Shown piece after piece: positions 22,987-35,046 of a stretch of 64,000 bases of DNA. A program made the translations under genes and the position numbers. Each line of letters opens with the position of its first letter. The first letter of the stretch is position 1. The notes beneath the pieces are model-generated. The model saw nothing but the letters and a program-made list of their open reading frames with translations. It searched no databases and was not told the DNA's origin. The stretch covers positions 208,364-272,363 of the forward strand of contig NMRB01000053.1 in NCBI GenBank assembly GCA_002633025.1. Reading direction: 5' to 3'. This stretch comes from Notospermus geniculatus (lineage: Eukaryota; Nemertea; Pilidiophora; Heteronemertea; Lineidae).

Positions 22987-23249
22987 AAGGTCCTTGCACA
23001 CCAAAACCGCGCCGCGGGCTGCGACGGCGAAAAGCGACGCGCGTTCACCGCCGGGAAGATAAGTTCAATGGATTTTCAATAAAAGAGTCACACCACAGGC
23101 GCGCGGCAAAAAATGACGCGCGCTCGCCACCGCGCGTCTTTGGTGTGACCCTTTTATTGAAAATCCGTTGAACTTATTTTCCTGGCGGCGAACGCGCGTC
23201 GTTTTTCGCCGTCGCGGCTCGCGGTGCGGTTTTGGTGTGCAAGGACCTT
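22987..23249. mobile_element. 263-bp GC-rich foldback element
   Basis: AAGGTCCTTGCACACCAAAA pairs with TTTTGGTGTGCAAGGACCTT at the far end, and the inner arms pair for most of the length (GCGACGGCGAAAA, TTCAATGGATTTTCAATAAA). TAAA may be a target duplication. Its high CpG content contrasts with the AT-rich surroundings. Confidence 0.7.
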
Positions 23250-24479
23250 AAAAAGTCCGGACGCGAAGGAACGCGAAATTTCTTTTGTCCTTAATATACG
23301 TAAAGTTGTCGTGTGGTGGATTTTGGCTAATGTTGCAATGTAGTACTTACATGTATCCTCCAAACATTCATCTATAGAATAGGTCATCTTTGTTGTTTGG
23401 AAATATTTAGGCCGTTTTTAAATGAGTCTCAAAAAATGTGAACACTATTTTAGAACGTGAAAGGCCAGTTCAGAACGCAAATTTTGTCCCAAGTTTGAGA
23501 ACACAACACCAAACAGAACACCTAAACGGCTATTAGATACCATCAGGGGCGGATCCAGGATGGGAAAAGAGGGGACGCCCTGTGCTAGGAACATTGAAAT
23601 TTGCGCCCAATTCCAGAATTTCTCGGTCGATTTTACTGATTTGTTGGCCAAAAGGGGAGGCGCGGGGCATGCCAGTGTTTGTTTGATTTTATTTTTATTT
23701 TTCCGTCTAACTCATTATCATTAAACATGCTCTGAAGACAAAAAAGTGTATCGTGGCCAACGTTTATTTTTATTTTTATTCCTCCCACCCACAATTGATT
23801 TCCGACAGTTTTGCCCGCTTAACAGAATTAATAATTGGAGTGGCCTTAGGATCGTTGTTTGATCGTGACCAGCTTATTTGAAGGCAACGCGGGAATTCTA
23901 TTTTTAGGATGCCGATGTCATTCGTCCGTCCCGCCGGTCAGTGGTCACGTGGGCCACAGACGTCAGACGTGCGGGAGTGGCCGAGGTGGGCGGACGTGGT
24001 TGCAGCGTCTGTGTATTATGAGGTAGAATCGGCGGGAGAAAATGACTGTTGCTGCAGACCCATCGTGTCGGAAGCTGAACACGCTGCTGATACTAATGCA
24101 AAGAAAGCCAACTGAGTGTCAGTCGAGACGTCGACGTTTCGAACCCACAAACGGCAAATCGACGCAGACGATTTTGCGGATGGAAACCCAGAGAAGATCA
24201 CCGCTTATAGGTTGGTAACGTTGGCCCTATGTCATAATGTTTTGCATTGCTGCAACGCAGTGTTACAACCTGCATTTCTTGTGATTTGTTTGGGATGCCA
24301 TTGCCAAAGGTTGGCTACCGTAGATTTAACTAAAGGTTTTAAGCCTATATAGGCCCTATGCTCCCACATCATCCATGAATGAATAACAAGTTCTTTGCTA
24401 ACAAACCTGTAGCGCACAACAGTGTTGCTGGGGCTGAACGCTGGGGGTGATGAGAGGATGAAAGAAGGTTGTTTCGATG

Positions 24480-24508
24480 TAGGCCTAGGCCTAGGCCTAC
24501 ATGTAGGT
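24480..24508. repeat. TAGGCCTA-type tandem word cluster
   Basis: GTAGGCCTAGGCCTAGGCCT followed by ACATGTAG. It is the densest of many copies of these palindromic words in the window. Confidence 0.5.
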
Positions 24509-24726
24509 CTGCCTAAAATAAGTTTTGGAAAGAACAGCAAGTTTCAACAACAATATGTCCAGTGTCATAAGCCCCATCAGTGATTAATTCAAAATTGGAT
24601 AAAAATTGCTCTCAAATGTAGGCCTAGGCTATAGGCTAGTTCCCATACCGGTAGCCTACCTTTAGATGGAGGTATGAAAAGTTTCAGGTCTTCGTTTTTA
24701 TCATCTTGTGAAACAAATAGGCCTAA

Positions 24727-24866
24727 AGCTGCGTTTAGCTGACACGCGGAATGCGGTATAGGGACGCGGAAACCCTGGCGGAAAGACATGTTGTATGCGA
24801 AAATGCATTGCATTTTCCGCTTCCGCGTTCCGCAATCCGCATTCCGCGTGTCAGCTAAATGCAGCT
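24727..24866. mobile_element. 140-bp foldback element with TAA target
   Basis: AGCTGCGTTTAGCTGACACG pairs with CGTGTCAGCTAAATGCAGCT, and CGGAATGCGG/CCGCATTCCG follows. TAA flanks both ends, as for PIF/Harbinger-type elements. Confidence 0.7.
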
Positions 24867-25129
24867 TAATGGTACCGGTACTCTCCAAGTAGAGTGGAGT
24901 ATGGTGGTACTGGTAATAGCTTTGACCTGATCGCCACCTTTTAACCAAGCAGTAAACGAAGTCATGTTTGGTATAATACACAACTTGTCTTATCCTGAAT
25001 GTCCCAAGTAGCCAAACCATTATGGATATACCATTAAAAAAGATATTACCCTACTTATCCAAGGACTGGACTATGTTAAAATTTTCAGCCTCAAGTGTCC
25101 GGGTGTTCGAAATATCACGAGATTTTGAT

Positions 25130-25710
25130 ATATCAAACTTGATACATGTAATTTGAAATATCTCTGCCCATGGTGGAGGTAGAGTCATGATATCACCCAT
25201 ACTTAGGTTATTAAGGATGCCCATTTTGATTATGCAATGACCTTCGTGATCAGAGGTCAAGGTCAAGGTCAAACTTGATAATTTGAAATATATCTGTCTG
25301 TGGTAGAGGTAAAGGTTTGATTACACCCATATTTAGGTACATGTAACTGAGGATGCCCATTTCGATTGTGCAATGACCTTGATATCGGAGGTCAAGGTCA
25401 AACTTCATTGAAATATGTCTTCCTGTGGTTGAGATAGAGACATGTTATTAACATATTTAGGTTAATGAGGATGCCCTATTTCGATTATGCAATGATCTAG
25501 ATGATCAGAGGTCAAGGTCAAGGTCAAACATGATAATTTGAAATATCTCTGCTTGTGGTGGAGGAAGCGGCATGATATCACCCACATTTAGGGTAGTGAG
25601 GATACCCATTTCGATTATGCAATGACCTTGATGATCAGAGGTCATTATCAAGAGGTCATTATCAGAGGTCATTGTCAAGGTCAAACTTGATAATTTGAAC
25701 TGTGACCAAG
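25130..25710. repeat. Minisatellite of about 4.5 units with AGGTCA arrays
   Basis: A unit of roughly 115-140 bp repeats: the marker GGATGCCCATTT or a variant occurs near 25214, 25352, 25468 and 25599. Most units carry AGGTCAAGGTCAAGGTCA-like arrays (near 25254, 25390, 25509 and 25637), which are tandem nuclear-receptor half-sites. Unit lengths differ by small deletions. The flank contains the palindrome AGCTCACCTGGTGAGCT near 25831. Confidence 0.8.
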
Positions 25711-25899
25711 TTTTTGATCTTCTGGTGTGCTCTTACCATGATCCGCAATGTCCGTTGTCGTCTATCGTCGTTGCCATTGTTGTCCATCCGCATCCATTAC
25801 CTGGGCACTTTTCCGAACCAAGTTTTAGCTCACCTGGTGAGCTAACACCACCCGTGTGAGCACATGGTCACTAGACATTTCTGCTCGAGCTGAGAGTTA

Positions 25900-26692
25900 G
25901 GCCAGACTTTTTTTATAAGTTGGTTCGCGGATTTTTTTCACCACCCCTTTGCAGCGGAGGGCGGAAAAAAAATAAAAATAAAATTTTATTTTCCTAGTTC
26001 TCGAAGTTTTGTCTGTATTACGTTCATAGCGGAGGATGAAAAAAAAATAAAAATTTATTTGAAAATAAAATTTTCCCCATCATTTTTATGGAGTTCATGC
26101 TGGAGATCCTGAAGCTGAATGTTCCAACACGAGCATGGGTACGCAAGTCTCACAGGAAGTTTCATATCAAAGCTAGGCCTAGGACTCGCCAGTATGGTAT
26201 CATTACACAGTCCTCGCACGACACGAGATTCTTGGTCTTTTTTGCGCCGCAGACACGCTCCACGCCGCCATCTTGATATGCTTGGTTCCCGATCTTTCCC
26301 GAGAACTGTCGTCAACGCAACGAAAATGCCGATCTCCATTCGGGAATCTAGTCCAAACGTCTGACTCGTATTGCTATGCTGGACGCAGTCCGCAAATGAG
26401 CAACAAGAGGCAGTGTTCGGACTATCGCGAATAGAAACTTCGCGCATGTTCGACGGAGATCAGTAGATTGGTTCTCGATCCACCATCCACCGCCAGGATC
26501 ATTACTGCGCGGCGGGAGACTACGCGGCGGGCGGGAAAAAAATAAAAATAAAATTTTATTTTTTTTTTCATTTTGGCATATTTCGGGGCGGCGGACCTGA
26601 GAACTGTGAAAAAAGTGATTTTATTTTTTTCTTGTTCACAACCTTTTCCCTGGCGGCGGATCCGCGAACCAACTTATAAAAAAAGTCTGGCC
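25900..26692. mobile_element. 793-bp non-autonomous element with TTA target
   Basis: GGCCAGACTTTTTTTATAAG at the left and CTTATAAAAAAAGTCTGGCC at the right are exact inverted repeats that continue with TTGGTTCGCGGATC. TTA duplications flank it (25897-25899, 26693-26695). The interior has GC-rich segments and AAAATAAAAATAAAATTTTA runs but no transposase. A relative is at 40716-41052. Confidence 0.8.
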
Positions 26693-27164
26693 TTATGGTC
26701 CCTGATGGTGACAACTCTCCCTGCCGACATTTTCTTTGGGGCAGATTCCCTATAGGGGAAATTTTAAAATGACTTTGCAACCAGTTTTGCAAGGAAATGA
26801 GCTCAAACTGGTACTGGTTTTGGCACAGCAACTAATGGTACCTTTTAAACTACATTTAAGAGCAACAAATCATTTACACTGGCAGCCCATTCATCGGTTT
26901 ATTGATTTAGTTTTAATTTTATTGAATTAAAAAAACACATTTAAGAACTGCCGGCTATATTTGGTGCATTCATTTGAGTAACACCTTGTGCAATGCCATA
27001 CACTGCAACTCTCAAATTAATAGGCATTTTCATACAATACTTCCCTGATCCAGCAGTAGATTTCTCATGGTGTCAGGTTGTGTTGTTTTATTTTGTGTGA
27101 AAGTCACATAAAGAATACTCATATCTTAAAATCGATATTTGGTAGATCATGCTTTACAATTACC

Positions 27165-27424
27165 GTACAGTACAGGTCACAATTGACATCCCTATGGCTT
27201 CGCGTAAGTTACTCGTAAGTTACGCGTAACTCACGGATTTGGTTTTGCGTAACTCACTGCATAACTCGCCAAAATCGTGTAAATCGCCTCGTAAATCACT
27301 GCGTAGCTAGCGAAATTCGCGTAACTCACCTCGTAAGTTACGCGTAACATAGCTCGTGAGTTGTTGCATAAGTTACGCGCAACTTACGCGAATTTAGGGA
27401 TGTCAATTGTGACCTGTACTGTAC
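27165..27424. mobile_element. 260-bp element with perfect 30-bp inverted repeats
   Basis: The left end starts GTACAGTACAGGTCACAATT and the right end finishes AATTGTGACCTGTACTGTAC; all 30 bases match. The interior is built of repeated, self-complementary GCGTAACTTACGC-like words. Non-coding. Confidence 0.8.
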
Positions 27425-29744
27425 TTTAAAAGTGTTGCCATTTGGATATGTGTACCAAATTGTTTCCCCCTACTGACACAGCAGACTATGAGTTAATTAA
27501 TTTCACCCCTGTGCACTTGCCACAATGGTCTATCGGATTTTACATGCCAATTTTAATGGGAAGTATAGTTGCAGTCCTTTGGAATGAAGATGCACTTAGT
27601 GTACAAAATAGTGGAAACACTATAGCTCAGCAAAAATGAAATACTTTCTCAAGATGTTTTTAAATAATAATAATAACCCACAAATAATCAAGTGGATAAG
27701 CTGATGCAACACAATATTTAACATTAATAACTTAGAGCTTTAAAAAGTGAATCGACAGTCGTTTTGTAAACAGAAGGATGATGTTTGCCAATCAGAATGC
27801 AGGAAATGAGTGTTTGTAAACAAAGATTCGTCCCCTTTTGCATTCAAATATTTTGGCTGACACATCGCTTTAATTGTGGTTTAAGTGGCAGCAATTCAAG
27901 AAACACGCGCGTTGGCAGGGATGAGGAGAGTTTAGTTCCTTACATCGTTACAGGATAGCAGCACTGTAGTTTCTGCCACTGCATCAGTCACCAGTGCATC
28001 TATGGACGTCAGTGTACCTCGCGCATCAGTGGAAACTACACCCAGTGTTGTGTGATGTCATCCTAGCCGATATCTGCAAGAAAAACTTGTGGATCTGAAA
28101 GAATTGACACTTTATGGAATTAAGGTATGTATTTTGATTGGCCTATTGAAGGAGTATTCTAAAATAGTGTTCTGGTAGGGAATATGCTTCATTGAAAGCA
28201 GTGACGATTTTCTCCACAAAAAGTTGGACCGGCCTGATAGATAGGGGCCAAGGGCATTGTTTCATTGGAGTGTAAGAAGACAGGGCCTGTAACTAGGCTT
28301 TGAAGGATTACGGTTGATCAAATTTTGCTTCATGTTTTGTTTTTGTAAGTGACCATCCTTGTTCTTGGATTCTGAATTCGGAAACTGTGTGATTCACTGG
28401 ATGCCTCTTTGATTGATGCTAAGCTGCTAAGGGGAACTTCTGGATTATCAGCTGAGTTTCTGAGGCACAATATTTGGACATAGTGTGCAAGTTGCACGCC
28501 TGTGCCACACTAACTTGTGCTTATATGAATGTGTGGATGTTCATATTCTTCATACTCGGCAAATATAGTGGATTAGGATTTTGTGTGCTTGGATTACATA
28601 GGCTATTTGATACTCATAAATGAGGTGAGCATCACATAGGCCCCAAGAAAGAAGGCCTAGCTAGAGAAAAAGGGGTATTCTAGTATAGTGTACATACATG
28701 TAGGCTACTTCCAATTTTTAGGTCCTCTTATGGAAAAGGCTTCATCATCAATGATCCTGAAAACTTGAGCCGTATCCAAGTCATGTTGCAAACATGACTT
28801 AAAGGCCTAGCTAAAGATAGAAGCCCATAGGCCTACCCCTCGCATTCTCAGGACGCCTGAGCTGTACCTCTAGGGAAAAAAGATTTTTATTTTGTCATTA
28901 CCTCGGTATTTATTTTATTCAAAGATGGTCTTGAAAATTTTACCAGAACAAAGCTAAGTAGGTCATGGTGGGCTATCGCTGTTGGGCCTAAGTATGAAAA
29001 AACCCATCAGACTTTTCGCTTGGAACAAAATGTCATGATCTGCAATGACCCCCCTTAACTTGCAAGTTTATCAGAGCCATGAAATGCAGGGTTTCTCTTT
29101 GCTCCTAATCCTGTGAGATGGGGAACAGGTTAGTTGCTTGGCAACAAACACACTGATCACCCACTATCATGAAATTGGGTGGGGTCAAAATTGAGGTTGC
29201 TACTTTTAACACGCTTAAAAAATAATTCATTTTCTTGAGGAATTTTCCTCATTTCATTGAAATTTCTCTTGGCGTGTTTACAACAGAACTTCACAGACAC
29301 AACCCATTCCCATAATGTCATAAATGTCATATCGAATCAAACATTAAAGCTGTTGAAAATGACAAATGTTCCATTGATGATCACTTGCTGTAATGGACAA
29401 TGGATGCTGAGGATTTTATGTAGTCTTGCAAAATTCTTCTGATGTGATGCGGAAACAGAAAAATGCAGCTATATTTGCAGTGTGCAATTTAATGATTTGT
29501 GGTTAATGTGGAATTTAATTAAAACTCATCTATTACTCTGTGAAGTGGCTCTATCCAACCAACTGCTGTTCATACATTGTAGGCGATTTGTTTTTAAAAA
29601 AAGATTAATACATATAATGCAATAAAACAGATGTATACTGCTTAAATATTTTTTAATTCTAAAAGGCAATGTTTAATGGAAATGTTTTCACCCCGAGGCC
29701 CATCAGGGTCTTCGGGGTATTGTCATCACGCTGGCGGCTGTCTG

Positions 29745-29806
29745 TGCGTCGTCTGTCGTCGTCCGTCGTCGTACGTCGTCGTCCGTCGTCGTCCGTCGTC
29801 GTCGTC
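29745..29806. repeat. CGTC/GTCCGTC microsatellite
   Basis: GTCGTCCGTCGTCGTACGTC and close repeats run for about 60 bases just before the 302-bp tandem unit. Confidence 0.7.
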
Positions 29807-29812
29807 ACGCAA

Positions 29813-30246
29813 ACGACGTGAACGCTCTAACTTGAGAATGCTTCAGAATTTTCACCTCAAATTTGGTATGGTGATACCTCATGACATGACGCTTCTCGCT
29901 ATTGAAAATCGGCCGGATCTGATTCATACTTTGGCCACCAGGGGGCACATAGTGAAAACACAAAATTTGCGATTACTCCTGAACTGGTCATCGAAACTTC
30001 ATGAAATTTTTATGGTGGGTGTATCCAGTCAAGGTACATAACATATCAGACGGGTTTTTGATTTGACCTACATTTCAAGGTCGCACAGGTCAAAAGCTGA
30101 AATCTGATTGGTCAACGACGTGAACGCTCTAACTTGAGAATGCTTTGGAATTTTAGTCTCAAATTTTGTATGGTGATACCTCATGACATGACGCTTCTCG
30201 CTATTGAAAATCGGCCGGATCTGATTCATACTTTGGCCACCAGGGG
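29813..30246. repeat. 302-bp tandem repeat cut by an assembly gap
   Basis: The segment beginning ACGACGTGAACGCTCTAACT at 29813 recurs at 30115 with few changes, a period of 302 bp. The second unit stops at the N-run. The array is probably longer in the genome. Confidence 0.75.
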
Positions 30247-30281
30247 NNNNNNNNNNNNNNNNNNNNNNNNNNNNNNNNNNN
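30247..30281. other. Assembly gap (35 N)
   Basis: A run of N directly after the CCACCAGGGG end of a repeat unit. Its size may not reflect the missing length. Confidence 0.95.
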
Positions 30282-30880
30282 GTTTACAAAGGTTTTAAAC
30301 ACCACTTTATCTACCGCCCAGACCCCCGTCTGACCTCCCCAAGAAAATGTCTAAAAATAGATTTAGAAATCGCCGAAATTTGTACCTTTCCTGACGTTTG
30401 TTCGTACTGCCCAACCAATCAGGTCGACAGCTAATGGTAGACTATCACCAGACGCAATATGACGTTCAAACACCGCAAAATAAGGCTGTAAACGTCAAGT
30501 AAAGCTTGATTACGTCATACAAATGCCTTGGAAAACTGGTGTGAAAGGGGTCCATATGGCCGCAGCTAGCGCTCCAAGCGGCTCCATAGCGAACCAAAAA
30601 TTGAATGAGTGGCGTGCATTTTCAAGTGTTTTGTTTGTAAGAGCCTGGCAAGTTGAAATAAAAGATATTTGGGTAAAAACTGTTAGTCAATATTTCACCA
30701 ATTCAGAAAATGATGAAGAGTGAACAAAATCAGCATCTCCCTCCACTGCCTATCTGGCTTCTGTCTACTAACAAAATGAAAAAAAATCCCCTGAAGTTCA
30801 ACCTGTAGCATTTGCATCCTGAATTCTCCTGGAATATATCAAATTGATCAGAGTGGGTACTGGTATCTCTGGGCTCCAGG

Positions 30881-30953
30881 TACTTTTAAGGGGACATGAT
30901 CTACAGTGCAAATGAAAAATACTTTTAAGGGGACATGATCTACAGTGCAAATG
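30881..30953. repeat. 39-bp direct repeat, two units
   Basis: TACTTTTAAGGGGACATGAT begins at 30881 and again at 30920, with the rest of the unit conserved to CAAATGA. Confidence 0.75.
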
Positions 30954-33900
30954 ATCAGGTTATCCTTTTTATTTCGAGATAAGATAGGAATACATCCCCA
31001 TCTTATAGCTATCATTTCAACTATAGCATTTGAGTTTAGGCCAACACTAAGGTCCAGAGGATGCAGGCTGACGTTATCAAATACATGTCATCGCTACATC
31101 AGAAATGTCCTCAACCATCCACTTTTGTCCAGCCACTTCAGAATTCCAGTGGTCTAAATTTTGTTGAAGTTGGTGAGGCAGGTCTAGATATTGCTGGAGT
31201 AATTTGAAGGAACTATGGGAGAACTGATAGACAAGCTCTCATTAACCAGAGCAGTAAATTTTCATGGAGAAATTACCACTTCCCTGATTTCCTGGTCTTA
31301 GTTTTTCGTTGATTGTCCTTTCAGAATCGGATCTTCTAAAGATGAACACCATCCAAGTCATCACCACCCTTCATTGATACATGGGTGTCCATCAATAGGG
31401 TGAGATGTGCCTACATTTATGTTGCATTGATCCTGCAACGCTTGGGGCTTTCATTACATTTAACAGCCATTCTAAAGTATGACTCATAATTAATTGAATT
31501 GACTCATTAAATACTTTGTTGAATAGCCTAGCTAATGCTAAAGGAGTCCCTAGATGCATTAAACAATTATCACACAACTGTCATCACATCCACCTTACTT
31601 AAATTTCTTCAATATTGCATTATAGGAGCAAAATATGCCCGGAAGATTTCTTTGCAAAATATTGTCTGGGGTCTATGTTCCACCTCTTTTATCATCATAC
31701 GGCGGAATGTTGAAGTAACCACAGATTTTTTGGTGAAAACTTTGTATCTTTGCATCCAACTCGTCGCTTCCTTGCTAAAAGGATTAGACTATTGAGGCAT
31801 TCCAGTGATGTCATCTACATGTACCCGGTACAAAGCTTATGGATTGGCCCGACAAAACAAAAATACTTTCCAACAAGTACATGTACAAAGCAGCAATCTA
31901 TAACATTCTGCTTCTACAGTTGGACATTACTAAGATTGGTTTTACAGTTGGGATGGAAATGCGTTCGACATGTTATAGAATTGCGCCATGAAGTCGAACA
32001 AAATACACTTTGTCATCCTATTGTTGTTAGAGATGGAATCAGCCAATAGGCTTTTTTGGCCAGTATCATACTGTAAGCCCACCACTACCAGCATTATATT
32101 TTCAGTCAATGTTCTGTTTTTGATGTCAATATTCGGTGACACAGTTCCTCAATTCACTTTTTTTCTTTGGATTGCATCTTCACAATGATTAGGCTAGATA
32201 CCAAATTGAGGGTGTACCCGCCGTATATATACAGCACATCAGAGAAAAATATAGTGTTGGTAGTGTGTGTGTGTTTATTACCACATAATAAAGAATGAAT
32301 ACTGGGTATGCATGTACTTGTTTCGGGAGCAATATAAACTCACCATCATTTGAAATTGCACTCAAGGCTTAGCAATATTGGCAGTTCAGTGGGGTTTGAT
32401 ATATTGCTCATCAAAATGTGCAGTTGGACTGCAAATGAACATTTTACCTAATACCTAATTAACTCTTTGTGAGCTGGGCATTATATGCTTGCCAATATCC
32501 TATCTTTGATTAATGTATCATATCACGCATGCACAAATTGAAGTATAATATTGCAGCAAGCTGGGCCAACTTGGCAGTAAATAAGGGCGGAATGCTGGTT
32601 AGCATAACTTGTGATTGTGCAGCTAGAATCGAACAACCCTCCTTTGTACACGATCCTTCCCAACAAATGCATGTGATGAGTCTCTAACCACATGATAATG
32701 CATTGATCTATAGAAAAAACTCGAGGAATCAACAACCTTTTACTGTCATCATTCAGTAAGCTTGAATCTGACGAAGTATTACATGCAGGCACTCAGGAAC
32801 ACCAGCCTTGTGTGTGCTGTCTGAGATGGAGGTGGTTTGACTGGGTTGTTATTGATCATCCTGCCTCGTGGCCACATAGGATGCATATTATCTATCGATT
32901 TATTGTAATGTAGAAGGAAACCAGAGAGCCCCAGACCCATAAAAGATGGAGAGGTGCCCCAGTGCATGAGCTGAACTACGGCTGTAGTCCCATAAAAGTC
33001 CATTATGATATTACTAAATATACTGATAACAGTGTGACAATGTCTTTTTGGATTATAAGGCCATTTTTCATGTGTCCTGTCTGCTTAAATACCACTGGGT
33101 CTGATGGAACTTATTCATCATAGTTTGCTGATAGTATCTAACCATGCTGATGGGGATGATGTGAATTCTGATGTGGGATACTGGAGCAGTTTACAGTTCA
33201 CTATCTCGCCATATACAATGTATGGTTATGAGTTGTTACTGAAACCTTCCGAAGTGCCAGGGGAATATGATGCAGAAAAACTGCATTTCCATGGTGTTTG
33301 AGGTATTGCTTCCTAAAACACGTAGCAGAGCTGATCGTTTTACAACTTTGTAGGCCTATGTTGCAGATGGTGACATAAGCCCTGAAAAGTCTGGTACCAG
33401 CTTGATCCAATCACACAGATGTGTACTATCACCTTTTTCATGCTACCTGGTTTGGGATATTTCATGGGAAAATTTATCAAAAAATCAATGCCCATTCCAC
33501 AACATATTGAAATGTATTGTTTTAGAAATACTGAAATGGGCAAATGGCACTTTAGATCCTCCAGAGTGCGATAGCCATGTTGAACAGCACTTTCCCTGTA
33601 TTTGAAATGATGGTAGAGCTTTGCAACACATGGAAAGTTTTTTCTCATTTTCACTGGTAATTAAAAAGAATATATAATACAATGCCCTTTGAAATTCACA
33701 AGTTGCCATTTCCTGCAAAGTGATGTACACATTCAGCATTCCTCTTCCATATGTCAGCGGTGAAATTATGGTACCGGTATCTATCGACCAATGGTGACTA
33801 GTGGCAATTTCTGCTAGCGAGAGTGGTAATAAGCTTTATATACCCCAGGTCCTCTCCCAAGGTGATAAACTCTTTCACGTATTGATTTCTCTGTATGGGA

Positions 33901-34789
33901 ATTGAGAACTGGTCAATGGTTTCGTTTATTTTCATGAGTTATAGTTTGCTTTATCTATGTTCATTTTGATGTCATGTGAATATGCTTTGGTTTTATATTT
34001 GGCTCATTTTATGTTTTTTTGTTTGCCATTACTTCTATATCAACTCAGTTACACTGTGGACCCATTAGTACATGTGACCTCCTGTGATGTTAGGTTGTTT
34101 TTTGATATTTTCTTCATTTAATTTTGCATTCAAAGTGGCACCTGCTCCAAATGAAAGCAAGTATTTTATTTTTTGGATATATTCCTCATGTGCTTGAAAG
34201 GGCACCTTTCTTTGATGGACAAGAATTTCTATAGGGGTTTTAGTTCCTTCCTGCCTTGCAGTCTAGTGTGGCTTACGTATCTGCCATAAAAAATTGTATG
34301 ATCTTGATAAGGGTTGGATCATGTCATTATGGGAGATCAAGAGACCATGTAATGTAATCTTTTCAATTTACCCCTTCTTTTCATCTCAGTGAGGGCCACA
34401 AAATACCTTCCCTTCACCATAGAATAGCTTGGTGCAGCAAAGTGTGTGATGTAGGACAAAGCGTAGGCCTACATCTTTCATCCACATCTAATCTTCTTAT
34501 CTTCGCCATGATTCTTTGAAACAGCCAACATAGCTTCTGTGCCTCGACACTTACAACATTTAGTACAAGTAAGCGTTAAAATATCATATCTGCAGCAAAT
34601 GTTAGCCTGTATGCTGCATGTACATTCTTGCAGGTTGACTGCATTCAGGTGATATTGCAGTAACATTTCAAAGGATTCACAATTAGTTGATGACATTTGA
34701 AAATGTCATGCGTTGATGAGAACAAATCTTCATAAAAAACAGGAAACAATGACACTTTCTTGAATGAACATAAATGGATTTGAATTGGC

Positions 34790-35046
34790 TTAAAGGAGCT
34801 GGACGTCCAAGTTGTAAACACTCACTCACTGGTTCTCTATCCACGCGACGCCTGCGGTGCTGCCACCTATTGTCGGTGATGTGTACTGACGTGAATATCG
34901 TGAGTGAGTTGCATTGGACCGGGCACCAATCTAACGATCACGGGGCGCTACTGTTGCTGCCACCTTTACGAAGGAATAAAACTAGTTTGCCGACCATGTT
35001 TGTAAACAAACCAGCTTGTTTACAACTTCGGCGTCTAACTCCTTTA
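34790..35046. mobile_element. 257-bp terminal-inverted-repeat element
   Basis: TTAAAGGAGCTGGACGTCCA with AAGTTGTAAACA at the left pairs with TGTTTACAACTT and GGCGTCTAACTCCTTTAA at the right, with about five mismatches in 31 bases. Interior non-coding and richer in GC than its surroundings. Confidence 0.65.

Noticed and set aside
25130-25710. CRISPR array
   Set aside because: Units are long, diverged and without unique spacers, and the DNA is from an animal; it is a minisatellite.
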